From the NCBI GenBank assembly GCA_016858145.1, contig JAEHOE010000254.1, positions 1-64,000 on the forward strand: a stretch of 64,000 nt of DNA, read 5' to 3'. Below, in pieces: positions 1 through 11,100 of the stretch. The first letter of the stretch is position 1, and each line of letters opens with the position of its first letter. The position numbers and the translations under genes are program-made. This DNA is from Edaphochlamys debaryana (Eukaryota; Chlorophyta; Chlorophyceae; Chlamydomonadales). The notes under the pieces were generated by a model. The model made no database searches, was not told where the DNA came from, and saw only the letters and a program-made list of their open reading frames with translations.

Positions 1-177
1 CTACCTAGGCCCGAGTGGCTTCACCGTACTCTGCTCGCTTGCACGGCAGCCAGGTCGCATCCGAGCGCCCTCAAAACAACAACAGCCGCCGTCAGAGCAA
101 TGTCGCGTTCGAGTCAGCAAACGTGCCTCGTCCCGTGGGCCCTCAACTTGACAGCAGTTCACACACGCAGTTGCGCA

Positions 178-570
178 CTACTTGCGCCGGCGCTCCCACT
201 CGTAGCACGCGCAGCACATGCCATGCCTGTACCTGGCGGCCTTGGTGCCACACTTGCAGCAGCAGCCGTCGGGTCCCAGCAGCGCCGCTGCCGCCTTGCA
301 ACGCGCCGCCACGAAGGCCCGAGGTTCAACCGCACTCAGAAAGTGCGCAACGGCGGCTCCTGGGCTGTCGACCCCCCGGCGCCGCGCCCAGCGGCCAGCA
401 GCACCGCGTTCTTGAGGATGGCGCAGGCGGTGCGAAAAAGCTGTCGGGACCCAACGTGTGCAGCTTGCGCTTTCGTGTGCCTGGCGGCCACTGCAGCATA
501 CCCCATCTCGTCTCGTGAGCCATTTGACGCTCGCAGTGTGACGCCGCGATGCACACATTGCGCCGCACGC
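178..570 (-). other. Possible Cys-rich exon(s), left-arm copy
   Basis: The minus strand is open to a stop at 178 with a C-terminus containing CCCKCG then YRHGMCCACYEWE, a pattern of paired Cys that could bind zinc. A preceding reading frame (RQLFRTACAILKN region) is coding-like but in another frame, so a short intron or frameshift near 340-380 would be needed. The same arrangement occurs in the right arm. Protein family not recognised. Confidence 0.3.
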
Positions 571-759
571 TGGGGGGGGGGGAAAGTGTCGCGCCCACCT
601 GCCGGTTTGTGCCTGGCTCCGCAGGCTGTGCCTTCGCAGGCTCTCTGTGTTAGCGCGCTCAGGAACTGGTCCGCGAGACTTGCGGGGCCGGCGGCTGTCT
701 CCTCGCCTGCCTAGTCCGTGTTGGCAGCCCTGAAGTGACGTTGCTATGCGCCTGTGCGC

Positions 760-1077
760 CTAGACTTGGCTGCCCTCCGAACACGCCCCAACAGGTGACC
801 TCCGGAACCCAGTGCGCTGTCCACCAGAGTTCGTTACAGACGTCGATCCGTTGTTGGAGTACATAGGAGTGAACCTATGCACAGTTGGGAGTAACGAACA
901 AGCAGCGCCGGCACAGGCCGGCGCTGCGCCCAAGTAGCCGAGCGACAGCAGGACATCACACACACCGCATGGCGCGTACCAACCCCCCTCCATGGCAAGG
1001 CCAGCCCGGCTGCCGGCGAAATGCAAAGCCGGCATACTGACGGGACAGGAGTGGCCGTCAGGCACAGCACTGTGCAT
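760..1077 (-). other. Arm ORF of 105 codons, probably not a gene
   Basis: This frame is open from 1077 to 760 in the left arm. The right-arm counterpart (38764-39077) is split into two frames because a GT-dinucleotide run is 4 bp shorter there. The frame is therefore not preserved between two nearly identical copies, which argues against a translated product in at least the right copy. The sequence is otherwise unremarkable. Confidence 0.2.
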
Positions 1078-1405
1078 GGTGTTTGGGTGTGTGTCGTACG
1101 GGCGGTCGTGAGGATAAAGGTGCGAGAGCAGCTTGAACCCTCAGCCTGATCCTAGGCGCATACTGAAACCTTAGCCTTAGAAAAGTACCCCCCAACAGAC
1201 GCATCCGCTATCCCTAGACACAAACCTGACCAAACTGCGAACACGTGAAACTGGGGTCGTGGCCAATTCGCCCGACCTGACTCACGCCAGACACTAACCC
1301 ATTCGACACCCCTAACCGCCGGGAGAGCCGGCAAATGGGACGCTGCCCACTGTGGCGCGCGACAGGCGTCAGAAATAGCGGCCATCCCAGCTGCCCCCCA
1401 CGGAG

Positions 1406-2829
1406 TCATGCCGCCCCGCCGAGGACACTCGTGGTTCTACCCCCATTGCCTCCACCCGCCGGGTGCTGCGAGGAGAAGAGAGCACGAACGAGGGGGGTGG
1501 ATCAGAGGAGAGCATAGCAGACACCCCTGCAGCGCTCATCGACCCACCTTTCCCACAAGCCAACTTCGCCCCACACCCCTCCGCGCCTCCCCGTGCGCAC
1601 CTTAAGACTGATCGGCCGCTCAAAGCGAAACGGACTGCAAGGAGCGGCAGAGCAGCGAGCACACACAGCGGGGCGAGTCGGTGGGCGGGGGGAGGGGGCA
1701 CGGCAGCGACTCGTGGGTGGACAGCCCGACCCCACCGCCCCCTACGGCTGACGTACGCCCACGTGCAGCGCCCGCACCGCACAGCTGCCGACCAACGCTC
1801 ACCTGATGCCGCTCACACGGCACTCCGAACGCCTCCGCCAGGCACACCAGGGCCTCGCCCGTGGGCGAGTCCGGAACGCCGGCGTACACGACCAGGCCCA
1901 CCTCGGGGACGAAGGTGTGGATTCGGTTGCTGAGCACGTTGAACATGCCCGCGATCTTGCCCGCCAGTTTCTCTGCCGGCGGGGGCCAGTCGGCAAGGCG
2001 CACTCAGCATTATGACTGCAGCCCGCTGGCCCCACTTACCACCGATGCACGGCACGCACGCCACGCCCCTCACGAGAAGGCTCCCACCACACGCGGCCGC
2101 ACCTGCCGCTTTGGAGTCGTTCACGTCCACGCCCCAGGACGGCGCCGCCTTGGCCAAGCAGTCGATCAGGTCGGGCCGCTGCTCCAGGACTTTGGTCCAG
2201 CCCTTGACGCGCTGCCGCCTGACGATGCCGTTGAGGGTCTCCAGGAATTCTGTGGGCGTGGCCCGGAGCAGGTAGCAGCAGGTGCATGCAGCGCAATGTG
2301 CCGTCAGTCAACCAATGTCTCGCAAAAACAGCACGATCACAGCAGGGCTGGCGGCTGGTCTGTTCCCGGCTGTGGTAGGCCTCCCTGACGTACCCAGGCA
2401 GCTGCGGCCGTCCCGGACGCCCGCAGAGTACATGGCCCGCGCAAGCATTTTCTCCTGCTGGCGGAACTTGTCCGCGAGCACCATCTTCTCGTCCTTCTCC
2501 CGGATCATCACTGCCACCGCCTCGTCCTTCCTCTGCTCCGCCTGCTGCCGCTCCTGCTGCGCCTCCTGCAGCTCCTGCTGCCGCCTCCTGCCGCTCTGCT
2601 GCGCCTCCTCCATGTCCTCTTTCATCACCGCCTTAACCAGCTTCTGAAGGACGGGCGCCCCCTCTGGAGGCAGCACGCCGATGAGCTCCGCAATGACCCC
2701 CACTGACCGGAGGCTCAAGCACACGCGCAACCGTTGTGCGCTGGGCGGCGGCACGGTGGGCACTGCGCGCGCGGGTGGGCAGGCCCGAGGACCTGCTGCA
2801 ACCCGACCGCTGCACATGGAGCGGTTCAT
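1406..2829 (-). CDS. Unknown coiled-coil protein, left-arm copy (5 exons)
   Basis: Function not recognised. My model on the minus strand is exons 2829-2394, 2249-2103, 1972-1819, 1634-1601 and 1465-1406, which join in frame with GT..AG introns and give about 276 residues. Residues about 60-135 are rich in Gln, Glu, Arg and Ala and contain QQERQ-type repeats followed by a KDEKMVLADKF-like heptad region, suggesting a coiled coil. The later exons encode a compact hydrophobic segment (VGLVVYAGVPDSPTGEAL). The start is the ATG at 2829, the only upstream Met in frame. A shorter ending is possible if the third exon uses the later donor next to ERHQ. Compared with the right-arm copy it is 6 residues shorter and has indels that cancel each other's frame effects. 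It probably belongs to the mobile or duplicated unit that carries the arms. Confidence 0.55.
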
Positions 2830-3471
2830 GGCCTGCGTGGTGCGGCGCGCATCAAGTGCTTAGCTTGGCGTGGTTCCGGAGCGCGATGGCAGGACGACTG
2901 GACCTAGTCACCGCCGACCCCATTGCCCGGCGCTGACGTAGCCCACTACCGCAGCGGCGCCCGAAAGTCGCGCAGCGTCCCGCGCGTCAAGCCTGTGCAA
3001 TCTTCGGCCCATACCTACGCAAACGGCGCCGCTGCAGGCCCCACTACACGCTCACCTCTACAGCGCCCGTATCGCACTATTGCATGCCCAGAGCTAGCGC
3101 CGCAAGCTCGCCAGGAGCGCTGGCCTCGACGTTCGGCGAGGACGTTTGGGGCCCCCACTCCAGCAGCTCTCGATGCAACTTAGCCCCGAGAGAGCTACCA
3201 AGGCATGATGGTCGTGCAGTATGACAAGTCGGCAGGCCCGCAAAGGCTCGCCTCAGCGCAAGATGATTGGGCAACGCACGAGGCGCCTCCTAGAGCGGTG
3301 GCTACCAAAACGTGCTGAGCTTTACTGCAGATGTAGCAGACAGCTTGTAGAAACAGCTCTGAGTACACGCCTGCGCTAGGTCTCGCGGTGGACTCCCCTC
3401 CCCTCCCCCCCCCCCCCCCCCAGCCCCTCGTGCCCCCCGGGAGTGCCCACCTCATACTCCTTGCCCCCCTT

Positions 3472-4220
3472 CCTGCCTCAGAGCGTGCGGCAATGTGCTA
3501 GTCACGACAACAGCCAGCAGCGGCCAGTGTGGCCCTCGGTCCCGCCCTCCACCCAGGCTCATCCGCCCTCCACCCGGCCTATTGCACGCCTGGAGGCCGA
3601 GCCCGGGCCTAGCCGCTAGCTGTCTAGTACCGTGATCAACTATTGTGCCATCCTTGCGCCTAACTCGTTCCCCCGTGTTGCCCTGATTGGCAAGACCAAT
3701 GGCTGGCTGTAAACTGCGCACTCACGGCCGTGACGCGACTGGGGGCCTGGAGCAGAGCGTGCCATCGCACCGTGAACCGTATTGCGGTCGCTTTAGGTTG
3801 TTCGCAGGTGGGCCGACTGCGCTCAGCAGCAACCCCCACCACCACCCACCCTCTAGTAACCTGACAGGGGCATCCGCACACGACCTTGAAACCGAAACCG
3901 CATCAAGGCAACCGTTCCCTGCTCTCCAAGCCAGGCAACAAAAGGGATCGACGTACATGCATGGGCAACACCGTTTAGCTGCGTGCCAATGTCCTATCAG
4001 CAACCCAGTTCCACAGCGCCTAAGGCCCACGGACCCCCTCCTCGCGCCTCCCGTTCCCTGCTCCCCATGCCGAAGTTTCTTCACCCCGCCATGGCCCTGC
4101 CCTACCTCAGGGCATCAGCTGCTCTCCCACGAAGTGCCCACGGGCCCCCTCCTCCCTCCTCCCGTTCCCTGCTCCCATGCCGAAGTTTCTTCACCCCGCC
4201 TGGCCCTGCCCTGCCCTGCC
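3472..4220. other. No gene seen; contains a ~112-bp tandem duplication
   Basis: No supported coding region. Bases 4026-4136 and 4137-4249 are two adjacent, slightly diverged copies of one segment, recognisable by the shared ATGCCGAAGTTTCTTCACCC and CAGCTGCTCTCCCACGAAG blocks. The second copy includes the last codons and stop of the minus-strand ORF that ends at 4221, so the first copy is a downstream duplicate of that gene's 3' end. Confidence 0.7.
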
Positions 4221-4745
4221 TCAGGGCATCAGCTGCTCTCCCACGAAGGGCTTCAGGCGCTGCCACTCCTCGTGCTCGGGCCCCACGGGCATCAGGAAGT
4301 GCATGCAGCACGCCTTCCAGCCGCGGGGCAGGTCCTCCTCCTTCATTGTGCTGGGGACCAGGGCGACATCCATGATGGTGTACGATACCGGTCGCTCGCC
4401 CTGCCGCCGCCATGCCAACTTGAACTCACCGGACCTCACAAGCAGGCATGCTGCCCTGCTGTTGGCCCGCAGCTGGCTCAGTGAGGTGTGGCTCCAGACG
4501 GCAATGTAGAAAGGCACCACAGCGGCCTTGCCAGAGCGCTGCAGCAGGCGCCGCTTCATCCTCATGGCCAGAAGCGCGTCGGCACGCAGAGCCTCGACAT
4601 CCGTGTCCAGCACACGCTGGATGGCTTCGTCAAGTGCCATGTCGTCCTGTGGGGGAGGAGGCGCGCGGCGTGTCGGGGCACAAGGGGGCACAAGGGCAAG
4701 GGGTGGCACAAGGGGTGTTGGAGGCTGGCACCCGTAGCCAAGCAC
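4221..4745 (-). CDS. Unknown protein, probable terminal exon
   Basis: The minus-strand frame is open for 174 codons. The part from about 4649 down to the stop at 4221 reads like real coding sequence, with a balanced composition, a charged start (ALDEAIQRVLDTDVEALRAD), a basic stretch (MRMKRRLLQR) and a hydrophobic core (VVPFYIAVWS). The first 30 or so codons are Pro-rich and look like intron. A CAG-type acceptor near 4650 fits a terminal exon. No family recognised. It lies just inside the left inverted arm and 0.9 kb from the transposase remnant on the opposite strand, so it may be a passenger gene of the same element. Confidence 0.45.
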   Translation of the reverse strand: MLGYGCQPPTPLVPPLALVPPCAPTRRAPPPPQDDMALDEAIQRVLDTDVEALRADALLAMRMKRRLLQRSGKAAVVPFYIAVWSHTSLSQLRANSRAACLLVRSGEFKLAWRRQGERPVSYTIMDVALVPSTMKEEDLPRGWKACCMHFLMPVGPEHEEWQRLKPFVGEQLMP

Positions 4746-5639
4746 TCATGTCCACCTCAAGCCCAAGCCACGCCACAATCCACGAACGCCCTGACGCTGA
4801 CGCAGCAGCAAAGCGCGAGGAGCTGCTGCAACGAAACCCTTCCAACCAACGCAATGGCCATGCGTCCTCGCGTAACCAGCGAGCAAGCTCTCACCACGAG
4901 TGTCCCCGGTTGTCGTGACTTTGCGCCCGCGAGCTGTTCAGCGGTGCGCCTGGTGTCTGTCGCGGCCACAGGAACGACACGGATGGCTTGCGGATGGCTT
5001 GCGGGGTGGCGGGGTATTAGGAAACGGCCGTGTAGGCAAGCTTTGCAACCAGTATGCCTCGCGCTGGCCTCGCCAGGCTCCCAACGTGCACGGAATGAGC
5101 TCCACGATTGCGCGGTAACCGCCCGAGCGCCCGCGGCCTTGCGACCGCGCCATGGGGTCACATTCCACTGCCCTGAACCCAACCGTGCGCGGCGCAGCCC
5201 TCCAAGCGCCAGTCCTGGCTGGGTCAACGTCGATGACAACGCAAAACACCAGTTTGGGCGCGGCAGGGGCTCGGGGCCCGGCCAGGGCGGCTACTAAGGG
5301 TTTGCATGGTAGTTGCGAGGCCTAGGGCGGTCGCTCGCCGGTCGACTCCGGGCGCTTTGAGACAAGTCCCCGACCCGGTCCCCGCCCGGTCCAGAGCCGG
5401 GCGGTACGGCCGGTCCCCCATCCGGGAACATCGCGCGAGGCGACAAGTCGCCGTTGACCGCGACGCAAGCCACATCCCACCATGCATAGGAACCCAATAT
5501 ACACTGCATACCACACATAGCGACTTCCCAGCCCACTGCACACACTTGCGTCGCGAGGATGGCAAACATGCTATACGTACTTCACCTTACCTAGACTTAC
5601 ATAGCTTGTCTTTTACCCGACCGAGACAATGCGAGTCCT
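4746..5639. other. No gene identified
   Basis: Open frames here overlap on several strands and show no recognisable protein. The segment from about 5300 onward is in the same open frame as the transposase remnant but is Arg/Pro-rich and lacks any recognisable motif, so it is more likely 5' flanking DNA or an untranslated exon. Confidence 0.5.
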
Positions 5640-7104
5640 CGCTGATACAGCCAACCCCGCGCCCCGAAACATGCCGAGCCGTGCCGCAACGTGCGCCAAA
5701 ACAAACACCGACAGGCGCTTCTACCCATAGCACTACCAAACGCCAGAAGCTTCGGATCGCCTCGGTGGAGGGGCCTTCTACCTCCGGACGTGAGCATGCG
5801 TCACATCCGGACACCAGGAGCTGGGCGGATAAGCAAGCTAAGCTGGACGCTTCGTGGTCCCAGCTTTACGACACGTATCGTAAGCAGTTGCGGGAGAACG
5901 CACACGATCTGGCCGCCCACGAGCGGGAGATGGCCGCAGCGGTCGTGGCGTGCGTGCAAACCCGCGTCAACCTCCTGGCGGCCGCCCGGGAAGAGGAGAC
6001 CTCACCTGCACCCAGCCGATGACGGCCACCTCCCCAAAGGCTGTCCGCTACGTCGGCCTGCTCGGGTCAGGGACCTTGTCCGTACCAACCGCACAGTGCG
6101 GGTGCGGGGCGGACTTGACTCCTGAGCCGGTGCCGGCGGGCTGCTTCCCCAGCACCCCCACCTCCCCCGGCATCTGGTTTGACGCGACCGTGCTGAAGTC
6201 ATACCGGCACCTGGGCAGCTGGGCTTGCATGGGGGACTGAGTGCAGCAGGTAAAGGTCAGGGGAGGCCGCACTGCAAGCCTCTGAACTCATGTGCCCCTG
6301 ACCTGCACCCGCCCCACACGTCCACCTGAGCTGTCTTGCTCTCTCCGCCCCCACTTGCATTCCCCCTCTACCGCTTCCCGTACGCCAGGGCTCGTGGAGT
6401 TCCTGCAGGAGGTTAGCTCTGTAGAGCTGGATGACCGCAAGTTCTGCTGCTGCTTCTTCACCTACCTTCGGGCCGCCAGCGGCGTGAACAGCTTGGCGGC
6501 ACTGGGGGTGCAGGGTGTGGACCCCGGGCCCTTGGGCGCTTGCCCCATCTGCTCGACTCAGCCAGCGGGTGCGTGCTGGGCTGACAACATGGCAACGGCC
6601 TTGCAGGCTCGCACCCATACACTAGCCTTTCTTACTGCCCGCGCCTACTGATGAGCCGACATCTTCCGCCCTCTGCGTCCTCCCTTTCTCTCAGGTACCA
6701 ACCCGGAGCCGTACCGCGTGGCCGTATCCCTGGACGCGGTCACCAAGCTGGGCCACTACAGCAGCTGCGGCACTGCGTCACGCAGCCTGGAGCCCGGTCT
6801 TCACAGCTATTTTGGCGATGTGGACGCTAAGGTCAGGGCGGCTCACGCCGCTGGTAACCTGAACCTCCGGAGCGCGCTCCACGCGCACGGCGGCAGCGTT
6901 CCCGACGAGGAGTGCACGTGCCAGTCGAGTCTGCACTGCGCTCGCCCAACCGCGCCCCCAGGCGCCGGCCCCTGCGACATCTACGGAGTCTGCGGAGCTG
7001 TCTGCATGCACACAATTCCCGTGCGCGGCGGGTTCTATGACATGCGCACCCCCGAGCAGTTTGCGTACTACCTGTACCTGCTCGCGGCGCTGCATCAAGC
7101 GCAC
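5640..7104 (+). pseudogene. KDZ-superfamily (Kyakuja/Dileera/Zisupton) transposase, broken N-terminal half
   Basis: Transposase of a cut-and-paste DNA element. The blocks appear in the order known for KDZ proteins: a charged helical segment (SWADKQAKLDASW, about 5815-6010); a Cys-containing domain with CGCGAD followed by FPSTPTSPG and VLKSYRHL (6090-6220); a CPICS metal-binding pair (6540-6555); the first catalytic-type Asp in VAVSLDAVTKLGHY (6720-6760); and a late block with GVCGAVCMHTIPVRGG and an E-Y-Y-LYLLAAL helix (6985-7095). An intron from the Gly codon after STQPA (about 6568) to 6695 joins CPICS to TNPEPY in frame. Frame breaks occur near 6000-6020 and near 6225-6240, where a TGA interrupts the frame beside a G-run. 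The catalytic C-terminal half is missing; tandem repeats start right after AALHQ. Family assignment rests on motif order remembered from the family, not on a search. Confidence 0.75.
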
Positions 7105-7385
7105 AAGGGGTGGCTGGGGACTCTGGTTTGGTGCGTAAACTGTACACTGATAGCTCGCGGTGGGGGATCTGCTATAAAACTAAGCTGTGCATGGGCACAA
7201 GGGGTGGCTGGGGGCGTGGTGGCGGGGTGGCTGGGGGCATGCTATTGCTCTGCATGGGCACAAGGGGTGGCTGGGGATCTCGTCTGATTGCTTTACCTTA
7301 CTATTGAAGGGGAATCGGTGGGGGATGGATCTGGTTTGGTGCGTGATCCTAGCTCTGTATGGCACAAGGGGTGGCTATGGGCTTA
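7092..7385 (+). repeat. Degenerate G-rich tandem repeat at the transposase break
   Basis: Four imperfect copies of a CACAAGGGGTGGCTGGGG core occur at about 7094, 7195, 7258 and 7361, several preceded by TGCATGGG. A GGTTTGGTGCGT block also recurs at about 7127 and 7332. The repeats begin where the transposase similarity stops, so the array either replaced or fills an intron of the missing C-terminal half. Confidence 0.75.
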
Positions 7386-7721
7386 GTTCCAAGGGTGGGC
7401 TTGATGTCCCGCGCAAAGAGCAGAGCCGGCTACATGCCGCGTGAGGTTCAAGTGCTAACTTGCAGCGGATCATCAAGGGCATGCCCCTTTTCCGGGTCAC
7501 CTCGCCATCACGGCTATGTGTAAGGGGGGGCCGCACGAGAGAGGAATTCCTCTCATTCAAACCCTTCGCCCATAGAGGCGCCATCTGCATGTCGGTGAGG
7601 CAGTAACCACGCCCTCGTTCTGTGCGCCTGTTGAACCCTTTCGGGCAAGGAAAGGGAACACCTTCAGGCCATCTCGGACACTGACACCCAGGGTGAACAC
7701 GCTCCGTTAGGGCCACCCCCT
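7386..7721. other. No gene identified
   Basis: A possible intron acceptor and short open stretch (about 7467-7510) could be a later transposase exon, but the translated piece is too short to assign. The rest shows no motif. Confidence 0.4.
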
Positions 7722-7729
7722 ATGTCAAG
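7722..7729. repeat. Target-site duplication, left copy
   Basis: ATGTCAAG sits directly before the MITE and is identical to 8134-8141 directly after it. Confidence 0.85.
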
Positions 7730-8133
7730 CAGTGTTGCTATCTTGGGGAAATCGAACAATTTCCCAGGATTCCACGTAAAAGTTCTGTCCGCCAAAGAAC
7801 TTTTGGGCGCCGCGCCGCCCAAACGTTCTGGGTCCAGGGCCAGCCCGGGGGAGGGGGGGCGAGCTTGAAGACTGCTGAGAGTTCAGTGAAAGACTGCGTG
7901 GCACAGGGTGGCACAATGTGCTGGCCGCCAAACGCAGAGGTGTGACGGGCGCATGGGGGTCTGGACGGGAGAGGGTCCGCACTAGCCACGAACCCCAACC
8001 CAAAGGGGTCCTGGCCGTAACATTTGACCCATATGGGCGCAAAAAGATCTGTCCGCCAACGATCATTTTGATTCAGCCGACCGGAAAAGATCTGGGATTC
8101 TCAAAACCCTCGCCACGGAAGATAGCAACACTG
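7730..8133. mobile_element. 404-bp MITE, hAT-like by ends and target duplication
   Basis: The element has perfect 15-bp terminal inverted repeats: CAGTGTTGCTATCTT at 7730-7744 and its reverse complement at 8119-8133. It is flanked on both sides by the same 8-bp direct repeat ATGTCAAG (7722-7729 and 8134-8141). An 8-bp duplication with CAGTG-type ends is typical of hAT elements; KDZ elements also make 8-bp duplications, so that origin stays open. There is no coding capacity. A 9-bp palindromic hairpin (AAAAGTTCT ... AGAACTTTT) lies just inside the left end and the block TCTGTCCGCCAA is repeated near both ends. Confidence 0.9.
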
Positions 8134-8141
8134 ATGTCAAG
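8134..8141. repeat. Target-site duplication, right copy
   Basis: ATGTCAAG sits directly after the MITE and matches 7722-7729. Confidence 0.85.
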
Positions 8142-8173
8142 TCAATCCACTTCGAGTGCTGGTGGCTAACCCA

Positions 8174-11100
8174 GGGTTGGGGGGAGCACGCTGAGAGCCC
8201 CGGGACCCAGCATGCAGTGAGCGGGCATGAGCACGGCTAGGGCTTGACGCTGCGGACCGAGTATGGGCAGGGCGGGTTGGGGGGAGCAAGCTGAGAGCCC
8301 CGGGACCCCAGCATGCAGTGAGCGGGCATGAGCACGGCTAGGGCTTGACGCTGCGGACCGAGTATGGGCAGGGCGGGTTGGGGGGAGCAAGCTGAGAGCC
8401 CCGGGACCCCAGTATGCAGTGAGCGGGCATGAGCACGGCTAGGGCTTGACGCTGCGGACCGAGTATGGGCAGGGCGGGTTGGGGGGAGCAAGCTGAGAGC
8501 CCCGGGACCCCAGTATGCAGTGAGCGGGCATGAGCACGGCTAAGGCTTGACGCTGCGGACCGAGTATGGGCAGGGCGGGTTGGGGGGAGCAAGCTGAGAG
8601 CCCCGGGACCCCAGTATGCAGTGAGCGGGCATGAGCACGGCTAGGGCTTGACGCTGCGGACCGAGTATGGGCAGGGCGGGTTGGGGGGAGCAAGCTGAGA
8701 GCCCCGGGACCCCAGTATGCAGTGAGCGGGCATGAGCACGGCTAGGGCTTGACGCTGCGGACCGAGTATGGGCAGGGCGGGTTGGGGGGAGCAAGCTGAG
8801 AGCCCCGGGACCCCAGCATGCAGTGAGCGGGCATGAGCACGGCTAGGGCTTGACGCTGCGGACCGAGTATGGGCAGGGCGGGTTGGGGGGGAGCAAGCTG
8901 AGAGCCCCGGGACCCCAGCATGCAGTGAGCGGGCATGAGCACGGCTAGGGCTTGACGCTGCGGACCGAGTATGGGCAGGGCGGGTTGGGGGGAGCAAGCT
9001 GAGAGCCCCGGGACCCCAGCATGCAGTGAGCGGGCATGAGCACGGCTAGGGCTTGACGCTGCGGACCGAGTATGGGCAGGGCGGGTTGGGGGGAGCAAGC
9101 TGAGAGCCCCGGGACCCCAGCATGCAGTGAGCGGGCATGAGCACGGCTAGGGCTTGACGCTGCGGACCGAGTATGGGCAGGGCGGGTTGGGGGGAGCAAG
9201 CTGAGAGCCCCGGGACCCCAGCATGCAGTGAGCGGGCATGAGCACGGCTAGGGCTTGACGCTGCGGACCGAGTATGGGCAGGGGCGGGTTGGGGGGAGCA
9301 AGCTGAGAGCCCCGGGACCCCAGTATGCAGTGAGCGGGCATGAGCACGGCTAGGGCTTGACGCTGCGGACCGAGTATGGGCAGGGCGGGTTGGGGGGAGC
9401 AAGCTGAGAGCCCCGGGACCCCAGCATGCAGTGAGCGGGCATGAGCACGGCTAGGGCTTGACGCTGCGGACCGAGTATGGGCAGGGCGGGTTGGGGGGGA
9501 GCAAGCTGAGAGCCCCGGGACCCCAGCATGCAGTGAGCGGGCATGAGCACGGCTAGGGCTTGACGCTGCGGACCGAGTATGGGCAGGGCGGGTTGGGGGG
9601 AGCACGCTGAGAGCCCCGGGACCCAGCATGCAGTGAGCGGGCATGAGCACGGCTAGGGCTTGACGCTGCGGACCGAGTATGGGCAGGGCGGGTTGGGGGG
9701 AGCAAGCTGAGAGCCCCGGGACCCCAGCATGCAGTGAGCGGGCATGAGCACGGCTAGGGCTTGACGCTGCGGACCGAGTATGGGCAGGGCGGGTTGGGGG
9801 GAGCAAGCTGAGAGCCCCGGGACCCCAGTATGCAGTGAGCGGGCATGAGCACGGCTAGGGCTTGACGCTGCGGACCGAGTATGGGCAGGGCGGGTTGGGG
9901 GGAGCAAGCTGAGAGCCCCGGGACCCCAGTATGCAGTGAGCGGGCATGAGCACGGCTAAGGCTTGACGCTGCGGACCGAGTATGGGCAGGGCGGGTTGGG
10001 GGGAGCAAGCTGAGAGCCCCGGGACCCCAGTATGCAGTGAGCGGGCATGAGCACGGCTAGGGCTTGACGCTGCGGACCGAGTATGGGCAGGGCGGGTTGG
10101 GGGGAGCAAGCTGAGAGCCCCGGGACCCCAGCATGCAGTGAGCGGGCATGAGCACGGCTAGGGCTTGACGCTGCGGACCGAGTATGGGCAGGGCGGGTTG
10201 GGGGGAGCAAGCTGAGAGCCCCGGGACCCCAGCATGCAGTGAGCGGGCATGAGCACGGCTAGGGCTTGACGCTGCGGACCGAGTATGGGCAGGGCGGGTT
10301 GGGGGGAGCAAGCTGAGAGCCCCGGGACCCCAGCATGCAGTGAGCGGGCATGAGCACGGCTAGGGCTTGACGCTGCGGACCGAGTATGGGCAGGGCGGGT
10401 TGGGGGGAGCAAGCTGAGAGCCCCGGGACCCCAGCATGCAGTGAGCGGGCATGAGCACGGCTAGGGCTTGACGCTGCGGACCGAGTATGGGCAGGGCGGG
10501 TTGGGGGGAGCAAGCTGAGAGCCCCGGGACCCCAGCATGCAGTGAGCGGGCATGAGCACGGCTAGGGCTTGACGCTGCGGACCGAGTATGGGCAGGGCGG
10601 GTTGGGGGGAGCAAGCTGAGAGCCCCGGGACCCCAGCATGCAGTGAGCGGGCATGAGCACGGCTAGGGCTTGACGCTGCGGACCGAGTATGGGCAGGGCG
10701 GGTTGGGGGGAGCAAGCTGAGAGCCCCGGGACCCCAGTATGCAGTGAGCGGGCATGAGCACGGCTAGGGCTTGACGCTGCGGACCGAGTATGGGCAGGGC
10801 GGGTTGGGGGGAGCAAGCTGAGAGCCCCGGGACCCCAGCATGCAGTGAGCGGGCATGAGCACGGCTAGGGCTTGACGCTGCGGACCGAGTATGGGCAGGG
10901 CGGGTTGGGGGGAGCAAGCTGAGAGCCCCGGGACCCCAGCATGCAGTGAGCGGGCATGAGCACGGCTAGGGCTTGACGCTGCGGACCGAGTATGGGCAGG
11001 GCGGGTTGGGGGGAGCAAGCTGAGAGCCCCGGGACCCCAGCATGCAGTGAGCGGGCATGAGCACGGCTAGGGCTTGACGCTGCGGACCGAGTATGGGCAG

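Larger units (their letters stand above)
1..3471. repeat. Left arm of a ~3.45-kb inverted repeat (truncated by window start)
   Basis: The whole segment recurs in reverse complement at 36367-39817. Matching landmarks include the stretch at 1-50 against 39780-39817, the arm gene exons, and the C-rich tract near 3400 against 36405-36430. The arms differ by scattered substitutions and small indels, for example in a CAGCAGGAGCGG-type coding repeat near 2560-2600, a GT-dinucleotide run near 960 and the poly-C length at 3404-3421. Homology fades inside about 3471. The outer end is not visible because the left arm starts at base 1. It could be a long terminal inverted repeat of a giant element or an inverted segmental duplication. 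Confidence 0.95.

Noticed and set aside
15..714. Overlapping plus-strand ORFs at the window start
   Set aside because: They mirror the Cys-rich minus-strand frame of the arm and show Arg/Pro/Ala shadow composition.
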